This document shows, in pieces, positions 26,344 to 35,360 of a DNA stretch of 64,000 nt; position 1 is the stretch's first letter, and each line of letters starts with the position of its first letter. Origin of the DNA: Paenibacillus solanacearum (lineage in GTDB: Bacteria; Bacillota; Bacilli; Paenibacillales; NBRC-103111); assembly GCF_910593845.1 (NCBI RefSeq), contig NZ_CAJVAS010000012.1, positions 124,001 to 188,000 on the forward strand, written 5' to 3'. The position numbers were made by a program, and so were the translations under genes. The notes under the pieces were generated by a model. The model made no database searches. It was not told the DNA's origin and was given only the letters and a program-made list of their open reading frames with translations.

Positions 26344-27443
26344 CTGAACCAAGAGAGCGAATCTCGGATAACCAAATCGCCTTCATGATGGTGCTCTTTG
26401 AAATTGGCAGTACGCCGCTGTTTTTCCTTGGAAGCAAAGCCAAGCAGGATGCATGGCTTGCCATGCTGATCGCCGCGGGTTTCGGATTGCTGCTCGTCTA
26501 TTTATATATAGCGATCCAGCGAAAAGAACCGGACCGTCATTTGATCGGCATCTTGAGAACGTATTTCGGCCGCCTGCTCGGGTCTGTCCTTGGGGCGGCA
26601 TATATATTGTATTTCGGCTATGAATCCATGCGCAATGTGAGAGACTTCGGGGAATTGATGTCGCAAACGCTGCTGACGGAGACGCCGTTGGCGGTAACGA
26701 TGCTGATCGTCGTACTCATCGCCGCTTATGGTATTTTGAAAGGCGCGGAAGTTGTCTTTCGCCTTTCCGAGTTTCTTTTACCGATCCTTATGATCAGTTA
26801 TGGAATTTTGATCCTTTTTTTGTTCATTACCGATATCGTTCATTTCCGGCTGCTTCTCCCTATGATGGAGAACGGGCCCGGTCCCGTGCTCAAGGCCGCT
26901 TTTCCGGATATCGTCTCGTTCCCGTTCGGCCAAACGATCGTCTTCCTGATGTTTTGGCACTTGTGCGGCGAAAACGGCATACCGGTCAAGGCGACCGTAA
27001 GGGCATATGTATCGGTTGCACTGTTCTTGATTTTTATGAATGCGCTCAATATTGCCGTTCTCGGTCCGACGCTGGCCGGAATCAGCGCACTTCCTTTTTT
27101 GCAGTCCGTTCAGCTCATCTCGGTTGCTAACGTGTTTGAGCGGTTGGACGTGTTCGTGACGCTGCTGATCTATATCGGACTGTTTATGAAAATGATCGTG
27201 TTCTATTTATGCGCCGTCATTGGACTGTCCCAATGGGCCGCAAAGGCTCGCAACCGGTTTGTGCTGCCGGTCGGCATCGTCATTTTTGCAGCCTCTTTTC
27301 TCGAACCGAATTACACGTATCATATTTCGTTTGGGTTTAATGTGAGCCTGAAATTATTTACGATATTTCAAATCGTCATCCCGGCCGCATTATGGATTGT
27401 CATGCTGCTGAGCAAAGGTAAGCCCGCGGTTCGCATTCAGTGA
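26340..27443 (+). CDS. Second spore germination subunit B (GerKB/GerAB family)
   Basis: A 367-residue GerAB-type membrane protein, the same length as the first B subunit but clearly divergent from it. It opens with RISDNQIAFMMVLFEIGSTP, a typical GerAB N-terminus, and has about ten hydrophobic helices. ATG 26340 overlaps the D-gene stop (ATGA) with GGGAGG 12 bases upstream. A longer frame reaching into the D gene is possible but less likely. Its presence gives an A-B-C-D-B' operon. The alternative B may broaden germinant specificity, by analogy with operons carrying several B genes. Confidence 0.9.
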   Translation: MTEPRERISDNQIAFMMVLFEIGSTPLFFLGSKAKQDAWLAMLIAAGFGLLLVYLYIAIQRKEPDRHLIGILRTYFGRLLGSVLGAAYILYFGYESMRNVRDFGELMSQTLLTETPLAVTMLIVVLIAAYGILKGAEVVFRLSEFLLPILMISYGILILFLFITDIVHFRLLLPMMENGPGPVLKAAFPDIVSFPFGQTIVFLMFWHLCGENGIPVKATVRAYVSVALFLIFMNALNIAVLGPTLAGISALPFLQSVQLISVANVFERLDVFVTLLIYIGLFMKMIVFYLCAVIGLSQWAAKARNRFVLPVGIVIFAASFLEPNYTYHISFGFNVSLKLFTIFQIVIPAALWIVMLLSKGKPAVRIQ

Positions 27444-27586
27444 TGGTATTCATCGCGATGATACGACAAGCATCGCCATGCTCCTTCCTCCGGATGACTC
27501 GATAGAAAGAGAATAGAGCCCATAAAGCAGCCGCCGGCCGCGGCAGACGAAGCGGAGACGGCGTAGCCCGGAGGCAAACAACAGGC

Positions 27587-27633
27587 AAACATCCCGTTTC
27601 ACCTTTAGGGTGTTACGGGATGTTTGTCTTTTT
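27587..27633 (+). terminator. Rho-independent terminator of the germination operon
   Basis: Perfect 11-bp stem AAACATCCCGT/ACGGGATGTTT (27587-27597 with 27615-27625), then GTCTTTTT. Confidence 0.85.
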
Positions 27634-27665
27634 CGAGCTCATGCGGCATCGCAGCCGGAACGGTG

Positions 27666-28190
27666 CTATTTCATCTGAGCGCTGCGCTCTCCGCGATATA
27701 CCCAATGAAGCATCTCTTCATCCTCAGATTCCTGCGTCGCGAAGCCAAGTTTCTCCAGTACGGCTTGCGAGCTGAGATTGCCCGGCTCGCATCGGGCCGT
27801 TATGCGCTTTACCTCGTCATGATTCGCGGCCCACTCCAGCAGCGCTTTGGCGGCTTCGTAGCAGTAGCCTTTTCGCCTATGGCTCTCGTTGATGCCAAAA
27901 CCGATTTCGATGATGCCCTCAGGGTCGGGATCGCCGATGAATCCGACGCCGCCAACGATTTCATTTGCATTCTTTTCGACGACGATCCACGAATCAAATC
28001 CTCTCGTTCCGTTGTTCTTGACCATCAGCTCCCGATAATACGGCAGCGCTTCGCGAAAATCCGCGCTCGGCCATTCATCGCTGCAGGTATAGCCAAGCGA
28101 TTCGAATGCTTGCCTGTCGTTTCGGGCCGCAGCGTCGATCATGGGAAGATCCATTGTAACCAATAGCAGGCGAGGGGTTTCAAGCTTCAT
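27666..28190 (-). CDS. GNAT family N-acetyltransferase (RimJ/RimL-like)
   Basis: A 174-residue acetyltransferase. It starts METPRLLL-like (LETPRLLLVTMD), has IEIGFGINESHRRKGYCYEA with the acetyl-CoA loop (R-R-K-G-Y) and ends with the C-terminal GNAT block CEPGNLSSQAVLEKLGF. Relatives acetylate ribosomal protein N-termini or small molecules including antibiotics; the substrate here is unknown. GAGG lies about 10 bases ahead of the ATG. The gene is preceded on its own strand by two terminators and a promoter (28245-28570), suggesting attenuation control. Confidence 0.9.
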   Translation of the reverse strand: MKLETPRLLLVTMDLPMIDAAARNDRQAFESLGYTCSDEWPSADFREALPYYRELMVKNNGTRGFDSWIVVEKNANEIVGGVGFIGDPDPEGIIEIGFGINESHRRKGYCYEAAKALLEWAANHDEVKRITARCEPGNLSSQAVLEKLGFATQESEDEEMLHWVYRGERSAQMK

Positions 28191-28246
28191 TTGTTTTCAT
28201 CCTCTTTTCCGTTCGTATTTATACTTATATCCCTGCAACCGGTGAA

Positions 28247-28292
28247 AATAAAAAAACGGCCCGGAATGAACAAAGGTTCATTCCAGACCGGC
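28247..28292 (-). terminator. Terminator 2 of the GNAT leader
   Basis: Perfect 9-bp stem (28263-28271 with 28276-28284, loop of 4), extended imperfectly by GC pairs. On the minus strand it is followed by a run of T (28247-28255). It lies 55 bases upstream of the acetyltransferase start. Confidence 0.75.
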
Positions 28293-28323
28293 AGGGGCGG
28301 CGCATCCTCCGCAGCGAAGGGAT

Positions 28324-28350
28324 AAAAAAACCGTGCTGAACATCGCACGG
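28324..28350 (-). terminator. Terminator 1 of the GNAT leader
   Basis: Minus-strand hairpin CCGTGC/GCACGG with an 8-base loop (28331-28350), directly followed by seven T (28324-28330). Confidence 0.8.
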
Positions 28351-28535
28351 ATCACGCTGCTGGAGTAATAACGACCCCGGGCTTTTCATGAGCTCTCCGT
28401 TGTTCTTAACAAATCATGCGGCTATGACGTCCAGCAGCAAATAAACATAGCCATTTCCGGCGATGCGCTGAACGGATGCCATATGAAATTCATTTTGTTA
28501 AGATCAACAAATCGCTCCTCGGGTTGTTAGGGATA
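28331..28535 (-). ncRNA. Candidate attenuator leader RNA upstream of the GNAT gene
   Basis: The transcript from the 28542-28570 promoter would contain two pairs of perfect 9-base complements in interleaved order: A 28494-28502 with A' 28405-28413, and B 28430-28438 with B' 28356-28364. The two stems cannot nest, so they must form either a pseudoknot or mutually exclusive structures. A GAGGAG site (28515-28520) precedes short reading frames. One, 22 codons from ATG 28482, ends exactly at 28414, next to arm A', and covers arm B. B' abuts terminator 1. This is the layout of a translation-sensitive attenuator; no known riboswitch class was recognised. Confidence 0.5.
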
Positions 28536-28541
28536 CGCTTC

Positions 28542-28570
28542 ATTATATAAGCGGGGGTTCGAGATTTCAA
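28542..28570 (-). promoter_or_regulatory. Sigma-A promoter of the GNAT leader
   Basis: Minus-strand TTGAAA (28565-28570), a 17-base spacer and a perfect TATAAT (28542-28547). Confidence 0.75.
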
Positions 28571-28730
28571 GTAGGATGGCGGTATGCTTCATCGCAGTAT
28601 TTTTCAAAATTCAGCTGATCATGATTAAATTTATACGCTGGTGAAACTTATTGCGGGCTTTGGCAGTCAATAGTATCGAGAAATGAGAAACGGAAATGCT
28701 TCGCCTGAACAATAAAGGAGTGGAGTCATC

Positions 28731-30224
28731 GTGAAATATAAATCGCTGCTGCTTGCCGTTGTACTCGCTTCCGGTTTATCGGCCGTTACTTCTGGGAAAC
28801 CGGCGCAGGCCGCTTCGGGGAGTGTGACGGTCACGTTACCGGCTTTTCCAGTGGAGCTAGACGGCGTTCGGCTCGACAACGCGCACCTGAAATACCCGCT
28901 GCTCACGTATAACGACATCACTTATATCCCGATGACCTGGTCGGTCAGCCAAGCGACGGGGCTGCGGTCGAGCTGGAGCGAGGAGCGCGGTCTCGAGGTC
29001 AATCTCGATATGCCGCTCGCCATCAAGCCGGAGCTCGATACAGGCGCTTCCTTCGGGAGCGATCGGTATACTGCCCAAGTGGCGGAATTTCCCGTCCGCG
29101 TGAACCGGGAAACGGTAAGTAACGCGGAGCAAACGTATCCGCTCCTCGTGTTTCAAGACATTACCTATTTTCCGCTAACGTGGGATTATGCGGTCAATCA
29201 ATTCCGTTGGAAGCTGAGCTGGAATGACGCAGACGGACTGAGCATCGCCACCGGTCAGCGGCGATATATGTCCGGGATCATCTATGACGATGAAGACTAT
29301 CTGTATACGTATGTGAACAATGTGAGGGACCTTATGTTCCGCATCTCCAAAAGTCTTGAAGGCTCTCCGGAACTGCTGACGGCCGAACAGAGCAAGCAAA
29401 TTATGGCTTCCCGGCAAGCGGACATGGGCAGCGCCCCGCGCCAACAAGAGCCAAAACCAAAGCTGACGGAGTATCGGGATCACCAGCTGTGGTACGACGG
29501 GAAACCGCTTATCTCGGTGGAACAAGAAGAATCCGGCAACCGGCTGGCCGATCGGGATGAGAATACTCCAAAGGATGCATTTCTGTATGGGGAAAGCGTG
29601 ATGGAGCTGGGTGAAGACACGAAGGTGTTCACCTTCCATATTCCGACCGGGCCGCGCAATCCCGTGGAAACGCCGGCGTCTAGGCGGCTCGTCGTCGTAC
29701 ATCAAGGCGTCGCGGAGGAATTGACGGATTTTCGCAGAAGCGTTGCGGGATTAAGAAAAACAAACGATGGCGCATGGCTGTGGACGCTTTCGCCCACGCG
29801 GTTATCGGCACGAACAGGCTCGGAGCGTGGAGAGGTGCTGTGGATCGGCGCGGACGGTACGCATCGCAGCTGGAACCGAATTCTGAACGCTCAGTACGTG
29901 CGAATCCTTCACGACGAGGACGACGAGCTGATCGTTCAAGCTTACGAGCTATTCCGGCCGGACAACGCGACTCCGCCGACGACCGGTTATTTCCGGCTGC
30001 ACAGCGACGGAACGTACGATAAAATCGGCGATTTGACGGAAGCAACGATCATCGACGGCGCGCCGTTGATCGCCGACAATCTCGACGCTTACGTGGATCG
30101 GGATAAGAACATCTACGTTGTGAGGAACAATACGATCAGCAACGTGAACTTGGGGAGCAGCCGCACTTGGTGGGATTACGAGCTGAAGGAGCTCACCCAA
30201 GAATACCCGGATGCAGGTTATTAA
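28731..30224 (+). CDS. Secreted stalk-domain protein (copper-amine-oxidase-N-like repeats)
   Basis: A 497-residue exported protein. Residues 1-27 are a signal peptide with likely cleavage after AQA (KPAQAAS). Two related segments follow: FPVELDGVRLDN...YPLLTYNDITYIPMTW (about residues 37-64) and FPVRVNRETVSN...YPLLVFQDITYFPLTW (about 121-148). They resemble the beta-hairpin repeat of copper-amine-oxidase-N 'stalk' domains. The rest has no motif I know. It starts with GTG 28731 behind AGGAG. It probably sits at the cell surface. Another stalk-type protein is encoded at 46028. Confidence 0.78.
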   Translation: MKYKSLLLAVVLASGLSAVTSGKPAQAASGSVTVTLPAFPVELDGVRLDNAHLKYPLLTYNDITYIPMTWSVSQATGLRSSWSEERGLEVNLDMPLAIKPELDTGASFGSDRYTAQVAEFPVRVNRETVSNAEQTYPLLVFQDITYFPLTWDYAVNQFRWKLSWNDADGLSIATGQRRYMSGIIYDDEDYLYTYVNNVRDLMFRISKSLEGSPELLTAEQSKQIMASRQADMGSAPRQQEPKPKLTEYRDHQLWYDGKPLISVEQEESGNRLADRDENTPKDAFLYGESVMELGEDTKVFTFHIPTGPRNPVETPASRRLVVVHQGVAEELTDFRRSVAGLRKTNDGAWLWTLSPTRLSARTGSERGEVLWIGADGTHRSWNRILNAQYVRILHDEDDELIVQAYELFRPDNATPPTTGYFRLHSDGTYDKIGDLTEATIIDGAPLIADNLDAYVDRDKNIYVVRNNTISNVNLGSSRTWWDYELKELTQEYPDAGY

Positions 30225-30360
30225 ATAGAAAGCAATGGTAAGCGGCCTTCGAGGTTTGAAACGGTGCGACTGACCGCCGCGCCGCGCAACGCCGAAATAC
30301 AAGGTAGGGATCGATTCCGGTATTCCGCCATTCGTCCTGATGGAGAGAGGAGGCAGCAAG

Positions 30361-30804
30361 ATGACGAAGCGTCTAAAATATACGGTGGGAGCTGCCGCAG
30401 CATGCGGATTGATCCTTGTGCTGGCACTCGTCGTCTATTTAGGGATAACCGACGCCTCTTCCACAGACGATATTTATTTAATTCCGGAAGGCTACGAGGG
30501 CAGCATTCAAGTGAACTATAACGTCGCGGGCGCTCCCGGGCTTGCGAAGGAGGGGAAATACGACGTCATCCCGATTCGGGCCGACGGCACGTTCGACACC
30601 TCGAAGCCGGATATGGAGTATGGACTTGTAACCGACCAATATTATTACGTAAGCCCGGACGGCCGGAGAACGCCGATCGATAAAAGCTGTGTCCACGTAG
30701 GCGGCAATGGCGCGTCCGAGATCGGCTCGACCGTGACACGACATAACTACCTGAAAATCACGAAAACCAAATGCGGCGGCGATTTTAGCGCATGGGGGAA
30801 GTAA
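30361..30804 (+). CDS. Membrane-anchored protein with IPEGYxG domain, unknown function
   Basis: A 147-residue protein with one N-terminal helix (about residues 8-30, YTVGAAAACGLILVLALVVY) and an extracytoplasmic domain starting DIYLIPEGYEGSIQVNYN. This 'LIPEGY-x-G' opening occurs in a family of small Bacillota proteins of unknown function (DUF6843-like, from memory). Two cysteines (SCVHVGGNG and TKCGG) could form a disulfide. ATG 30361 has AGGAGG about 8 bases ahead; an in-frame ATG 21 bases earlier has no such site. No function can be given. Confidence 0.7.
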   Translation: MTKRLKYTVGAAAACGLILVLALVVYLGITDASSTDDIYLIPEGYEGSIQVNYNVAGAPGLAKEGKYDVIPIRADGTFDTSKPDMEYGLVTDQYYYVSPDGRRTPIDKSCVHVGGNGASEIGSTVTRHNYLKITKTKCGGDFSAWGK

Positions 30805-30814
30805 GGGGAGTGCT

Positions 30815-30873
30815 ATCGCTTCGGCTATCAACACGAGCGAACCTGTGTAAACCGCGCTGGTTGCCGAAGCGAT
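30815..30873. repeat. Long-armed hairpin between convergent genes
   Basis: Perfect 11-base arms ATCGCTTCGGC (30815-30825) and GCCGAAGCGAT (30863-30873) enclose a shorter ACAC...GTGT stem. It lies between the convergent 147-residue protein gene and the AraC-type regulator. There is no T tract, so it may be a factor-assisted terminator or a small structured element. Confidence 0.5.
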
Positions 30874-30902
30874 CCATCCGGCCCGAAGCCGTCCGACTGG
30901 AC

Positions 30903-33155
30903 CTACAGCGTCTCCGCCGCATGGTTGCGCCGGTATTCGCCCGGCGTCATGCCCGTCCACTTCTTGAACATCCGGTTGAACGACGTGATGTTGCGGTAGC
31001 CGCTGCGGACGCTGATGTCCTGAATGCTCAGGTCGGTGCCGATCAGCAGCTCGCGCGCCTTGCCGATGCGGATGTCGTTCAAGTGATCGATGAAGTTGAC
31101 GCCGGTTTTTTCTTTAATATAGACCGACAAATAGGCATTCGACATGTTGAGCTTGTCGGCCAAGTAATCGAGCGAAATATCTTCCACATACTTCGTGTGA
31201 AGCACTTCCATCACATAGCTGACGATCGGGTCGGCTTCTTCTTTCTTATCCTGGATAAGGAAGACGGCTTCCGTCATCAGACGCTCGAACTGCTCCGTAT
31301 ATTCGGTAACGGTGCAGCACTGCTTAAACTGCTCGACCAACGGTTGAAGCTTCTGTGCCTGCTCCGGTTCGATTTTGAAGATCTCTATAAACTTCCATAT
31401 CTTCGAGCACATGGCGTCCGCAAAAAATTGGAACTGGCCGACGGACGCTTCTTTTTGCTGCATATCGAGCAGCGTCCGTTCGATGAGCTGCAGGGCGCCT
31501 GCCGCATCCGCGGCTTGGATGCACGCGTTCAGCTCCTGATCCTGGCTCGGGCTGAGGGCGAACGTGGACGCGAGCGGCCGCGGCTGCCGAATGAGCTGCG
31601 TCTCCTCGATCAGCCGTGCCTGCCGCGCCAGCTCCTGCACCTGCCGGTACGCGTCGTTAAATTGCGACGACGCGCGGTACGGCGAGCTGACGGCAATCGA
31701 GACGAGGCAGTATTCCTTGTCATGATCGAGCTGCTGCTTGAGCATAAGCAGCAGCTCCTGCAGCGCGTTCGCCGCGTCATTCCCGACGATGACGGACAAG
31801 ATTTCGTTATTTTCCATCTGGAACGTATGCGAGCCCGGGAATCGGCCTTCCATCATCAGATCGATATGCTCGCGGATGTACGTGGCCGCGCGGTCTTCCT
31901 GGAGCTGCAGCTTCTCGAACGTCGCGCGGCGGAACGTGAGCCGGTACAGTACGATCGTGAAGCTTTCCTCCGCATGGATGAAGTCCTGCCATACGCTAAT
32001 ATCGCTGTTGATGCTTTTCAGCTTGTTGATGTAGCTGTAGCTCGTCAGCACCGACTTGTTGTGCGTCAGCTGCTGCTGCACGGCGTCGCGTTCCTGCATC
32101 AGGTCATGCAGCTTGCTCTGGATGAAATCAACCTCGCGGATGCGGCTCGGCTGCCGGAGCGGATCGCGGTCCGTAATCGCTGTAATCAGCTGCTTGATCG
32201 GCGAATGCACCCGCTTGCTCGAATAGAACGAAGCGGCCAGACCGATGCCGAGCGTCAGCACGAAGATGAACAGCAGCGTCAAGTTCACCTTCTCGACCTG
32301 CGAGGCGATGCTGGCGTAAGGAACGATCGTCACGTAGACAAGACCGTCTTCATCCGTTTCGCGGAAATAATATTGCCCGTCCCGCAGCGTAAAGTTGGAA
32401 TCGGCATCGAACGCAGGCAGGGCGGCGGAGGACAAGCGATCCGACGACCGGTAAATGACCGTTCCTTCCTTATTCATGATCATGAACTGCCGCTTGTCGT
32501 CCGTACCGAAGAAAGCGCTCTGCGTCTTGGCGACGTCAATGAAGGCGATCACCTGATAGTTGCTGTTCGTGAGCCGGAAGGCGAACGGAATCAGTTCCTT
32601 GCGTTCCGACCGGTCGGCGACCTTATAGAACACCGCGGAAGGAAGCAGCTGGAAATAAGCCGGCTGCGCGAAGCGGTCGTTCCAGAACGAATAGTTGTAC
32701 ACATCGCTCGTGTACAAGCGGGAGAAAATTTCCTCCGCATCGCTGCTGCCGTCCTTGCCCACCGTAAACGAAGCGGACTTGTAATGGATGATCATATCGT
32801 CCAAGTAAAACAGCGGGTTATAAATGTCGCGGCGCAAGTTCGCGATTATTTTTTTGGCCTGAAGATAGTCGACATCCTGGGGAGCTCTTGTCAGCAGCTG
32901 CCGGTTGAAGCCGATGACGTCCTCTTCGCTGGTATAATCGAACAGCAGATTTTTGATCCGGGTAAAATGCGTGCCGTACCGTTCAGCGGTATTTTTCAGC
33001 ATCAGCCGGTTATATTGAATAATTTCGCTTTGAATCGTCGATTTGAAAAATGTGAACGCCCCGATGTTGAACACAGCGAACAGCAGGATGACGACGACGT
33101 ATCCGATGAAAATTCTGAAAAACAACGAGTTGCGAATCGCCAATCCGCGGAACAC
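30903..33155 (-). CDS. One-chain transmembrane sensor with AraC-type DNA-binding domain
   Basis: A 750-residue regulator combining sensor and DNA-binding parts. A transmembrane helix lies at about residues 12-35, an extracellular ligand-binding region (Cache-like) at ~40-285, a second helix at ~290-315 (LLFIFVLTLGIGLAASFY) and then a linker. The C-terminal AraC/XylS double helix-turn-helix (~645-745) is seen in ISLDYLADKLNMSNAYLSVYIKEKTG and SVRSGYRNITSFNRMFKKWTGMTPGEYRR. The start is GTG 33155 with AAGGAG 11 bases ahead. It is divergent from an LplB/LplC/LplA-like importer, the usual target of such regulators in Paenibacillus, so it probably senses an extracellular sugar and induces uptake. 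Confidence 0.92.
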   Translation of the reverse strand: MFRGLAIRNSLFFRIFIGYVVVILLFAVFNIGAFTFFKSTIQSEIIQYNRLMLKNTAERYGTHFTRIKNLLFDYTSEEDVIGFNRQLLTRAPQDVDYLQAKKIIANLRRDIYNPLFYLDDMIIHYKSASFTVGKDGSSDAEEIFSRLYTSDVYNYSFWNDRFAQPAYFQLLPSAVFYKVADRSERKELIPFAFRLTNSNYQVIAFIDVAKTQSAFFGTDDKRQFMIMNKEGTVIYRSSDRLSSAALPAFDADSNFTLRDGQYYFRETDEDGLVYVTIVPYASIASQVEKVNLTLLFIFVLTLGIGLAASFYSSKRVHSPIKQLITAITDRDPLRQPSRIREVDFIQSKLHDLMQERDAVQQQLTHNKSVLTSYSYINKLKSINSDISVWQDFIHAEESFTIVLYRLTFRRATFEKLQLQEDRAATYIREHIDLMMEGRFPGSHTFQMENNEILSVIVGNDAANALQELLLMLKQQLDHDKEYCLVSIAVSSPYRASSQFNDAYRQVQELARQARLIEETQLIRQPRPLASTFALSPSQDQELNACIQAADAAGALQLIERTLLDMQQKEASVGQFQFFADAMCSKIWKFIEIFKIEPEQAQKLQPLVEQFKQCCTVTEYTEQFERLMTEAVFLIQDKKEEADPIVSYVMEVLHTKYVEDISLDYLADKLNMSNAYLSVYIKEKTGVNFIDHLNDIRIGKARELLIGTDLSIQDISVRSGYRNITSFNRMFKKWTGMTPGEYRRNHAAETL

Positions 33156-33455
33156 CGCTCATCGCGCTCCTTCCATAGGCTGCCTGCAGACGCTTAACGC
33201 TGCCGGACATGCAATAATAACTCTTATATATACTACACGAACAAGCCCTCAGCGCAAATGAAATGTATTTTCGATCCTGAACGCTTTTTTAGATTTGCCG
33301 CTTGCCGCGCCGGTTTCAGCCTCTGTTTCGAACAAAATGAAAAAATCGCCGCATATCGAAAATATGGTTCATGGCGCACCGCCCATCCCCTGCGTTATGA
33401 TCAAAATCGTTCAAACCACAAAGATCATTTATACAGGGGGAAGGTGAATCATCCG
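33156..33455. other. Divergent regulatory region between the AraC-type regulator and the importer
   Basis: About 300 bases with no credible gene. It must hold the promoters for both directions and the AraC-type binding site. I see AT-rich patches (33210-33240 and 33335-33365) but no promoter good enough to call. Confidence 0.4.
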
Positions 33456-34421
33456 TTGGAACAAGCATCCTTGCAAACCACCCGTCCGCAGGCCGCATCC
33501 TCGCGCAAGAGCGGCTGGCACAGGCTGCTGAAAAGCATCCGTAAGAACTGGGAGCTGTATGCGCTGTTCACGCCGGTGCTCGCGTATTTTATCGTCTTCG
33601 AATATGCGCCGATGTACGGCGTGCAGATCGCATTCAAAGATTTTATTGCAACCAAAGGCATTTGGGGAAGTCCGTGGGTCGGTCTCAAACATTTCCAGCG
33701 GTTCTTTGACAGCTTCTACTTTTGGCGGCTTATCCGCAACACGCTCGGCATCGGCTTGTACCAGCTCGTCGTCGGATTTCCGGTGCCGATTCTGCTGGCG
33801 CTGATGATAAACGAGGTACGATCGTCCAAGTTCCGGCGCTTCATCCAGACGATTACGTATGCGCCGCACTTTTTGTCCACCGTCGTCGTGGTCGGGATGA
33901 TCATGATGTTTCTGTCGCCGCAGGGCGGTATGATCAACCTGCTCATCCAAGCGTTCGGCGGCCAGCCGATCTCGTTCATGACCGAACCCGGCTGGTTCAA
34001 GAGCGTGTTCGTCCTGTCGGGCGTATGGCAGCAGATGGGCTGGAGCTCGATCATCTACTTGGCTGCGCTGGCGGGGGTCGACCCGCAGCTGCATGAAGCG
34101 GCCCGCGTGGACGGAGCTGGACGGCTGAAGCGGATCTGGCATATTAACTTGCCGCATCTGATGCCGACGATCGTCGTGCTGCTGATCCTGAATGTCGGCT
34201 CGATTCTGGGCGTGGGCTTCGAGAAGGTGTTCTTGATGCAGAACAATCTCAACATGGAAGCATCCGACGTCATTTCGACCAACGTGTACCGCAGCGGTAT
34301 TCTGGGAGCCCAGTACAGCTTCTCGGCAGCGGTCGGATTGTTCAATTCCGTCGTCAACTTCATCATGCTGATCACCGTCAACCGGATCGCCCGCAAGCTG
34401 AGCGAAACGAGCTTATGGTAA
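33456..34421 (+). CDS. Carbohydrate ABC importer permease, LplB-like
   Basis: About 321 residues, six transmembrane helices, the first at LYALFTPVLAYFIVFEYAPM. The permease EAA loop is seen as EAARVDGAGRLKRIWHINLPHL. It matches the LplB/YtcP permease class that, with its partner at 34441, forms the membrane channel for complex sugars. The start is uncertain: TTG 33456 lies 9 bases behind AAGGTG, while GTG 33444 lies 3 bases behind AGGGGG. Longer frames to 33258 add no plausible sequence. It is followed after 19 bases by the second permease. Confidence 0.92.
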   Translation: MEQASLQTTRPQAASSRKSGWHRLLKSIRKNWELYALFTPVLAYFIVFEYAPMYGVQIAFKDFIATKGIWGSPWVGLKHFQRFFDSFYFWRLIRNTLGIGLYQLVVGFPVPILLALMINEVRSSKFRRFIQTITYAPHFLSTVVVVGMIMMFLSPQGGMINLLIQAFGGQPISFMTEPGWFKSVFVLSGVWQQMGWSSIIYLAALAGVDPQLHEAARVDGAGRLKRIWHINLPHLMPTIVVLLILNVGSILGVGFEKVFLMQNNLNMEASDVISTNVYRSGILGAQYSFSAAVGLFNSVVNFIMLITVNRIARKLSETSLW

Positions 34422-34440
34422 AAGGAGGAGGCGAACACGT

Positions 34441-35322
34441 ATGCTTGAAACAAGATCAGACAAAATAACGGAAGCGGTCAACTACGCGCTGCTGACGCTG
34501 ATATCCCTCATCGTCCTTTACCCGCTGCTGTTCGTGCTGGTCGCGTCCATCAGCAATCCCGAAAGCGTGCTGCGCGGCGAAGTGTGGCTGTGGCCGAAGG
34601 ACATCACCTTCGTCGGATACGAGCGCATTCTGGGCAACCCGGAGATTATGCGCAGCTACGGCAACACGATCGCTTACACGATCGTCGGGACGGCGGTCAA
34701 TCTGGTGATGACGATTGCGGCGGCGTATCCACTGTCGCGGAAAGATTTTGCCGGCCGAGGTTTGTTTACCGCCCTCATCGTGTTTACGATGTTTTTCAGC
34801 GGCGGCATGATTCCGACGTATTTGATCATTAAGAAGCTGGGCCTGCTGGGCTCGTTCTGGGTCATGATCATTCCGTCCGCCGTGTCGGTATGGAACGTCA
34901 TTATTATGCGCACTTTTTTCACAACGGGCATTCCTGTGGAAATGCAGGAGGCGGCGGCGATGGACGGCTGCACCAACATGCAGCTGCTGATGCGGATCGT
35001 GCTTCCGCTCTCGATGCCGGTGATCGCGGTGATGGTGCTGTTTTACAGCGTCGGCCACTGGAACGCATACTTTAACGCTCTGCTATACTTGAATGATCGC
35101 GGGATGTACCCGCTCCAGCTGATCTTAAGAGAAATTCTCGTGCAGGGGCAAATGCAGGAGATGGTCGACGTCAGCGACGATTCGCTCGCCCGCAGCATGA
35201 TGGATGCGGAAGCGATCAAATACGCGGCCGTCATCGTGGCCAACCTGCCCGTGCTGATGCTGTATCCTTTCCTGCAAAAATATTTCGTCAAAGGCGTCAT
35301 GATCGGCGCCGTCAAGGGATAA
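34441..35322 (+). CDS. Carbohydrate ABC importer permease, LplC/YtcP-like
   Basis: A 293-residue second permease with six helices and the EAA motif in MQEAAAMDGCTNMQLLMRIVLPLSMP. AAAGGAGGAGG precedes ATG 34441. The ending YPFLQKYFVKGVMIGAVKG is typical of the LplC/YtcP group. It is part of the operon with the upstream permease and downstream lipoprotein. No ATPase gene is nearby; in this family one shared ATPase (MsmX/MsmK type) usually serves several importers. Confidence 0.94.
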   Translation: MLETRSDKITEAVNYALLTLISLIVLYPLLFVLVASISNPESVLRGEVWLWPKDITFVGYERILGNPEIMRSYGNTIAYTIVGTAVNLVMTIAAAYPLSRKDFAGRGLFTALIVFTMFFSGGMIPTYLIIKKLGLLGSFWVMIIPSAVSVWNVIIMRTFFTTGIPVEMQEAAAMDGCTNMQLLMRIVLPLSMPVIAVMVLFYSVGHWNAYFNALLYLNDRGMYPLQLILREILVQGQMQEMVDVSDDSLARSMMDAEAIKYAAVIVANLPVLMLYPFLQKYFVKGVMIGAVKG

Positions 35323-35360
35323 ACGATTCGAACGAACACTATTCATGGGGGAATGAATCG

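Noticed and set aside
30792..33197. 801-codon open frame on the plus strand
   Set aside because: It is the antisense shadow of the 750-residue sensor-regulator; composition is Arg/His/Val-rich with no domain, while the minus strand encodes clear AraC motifs.
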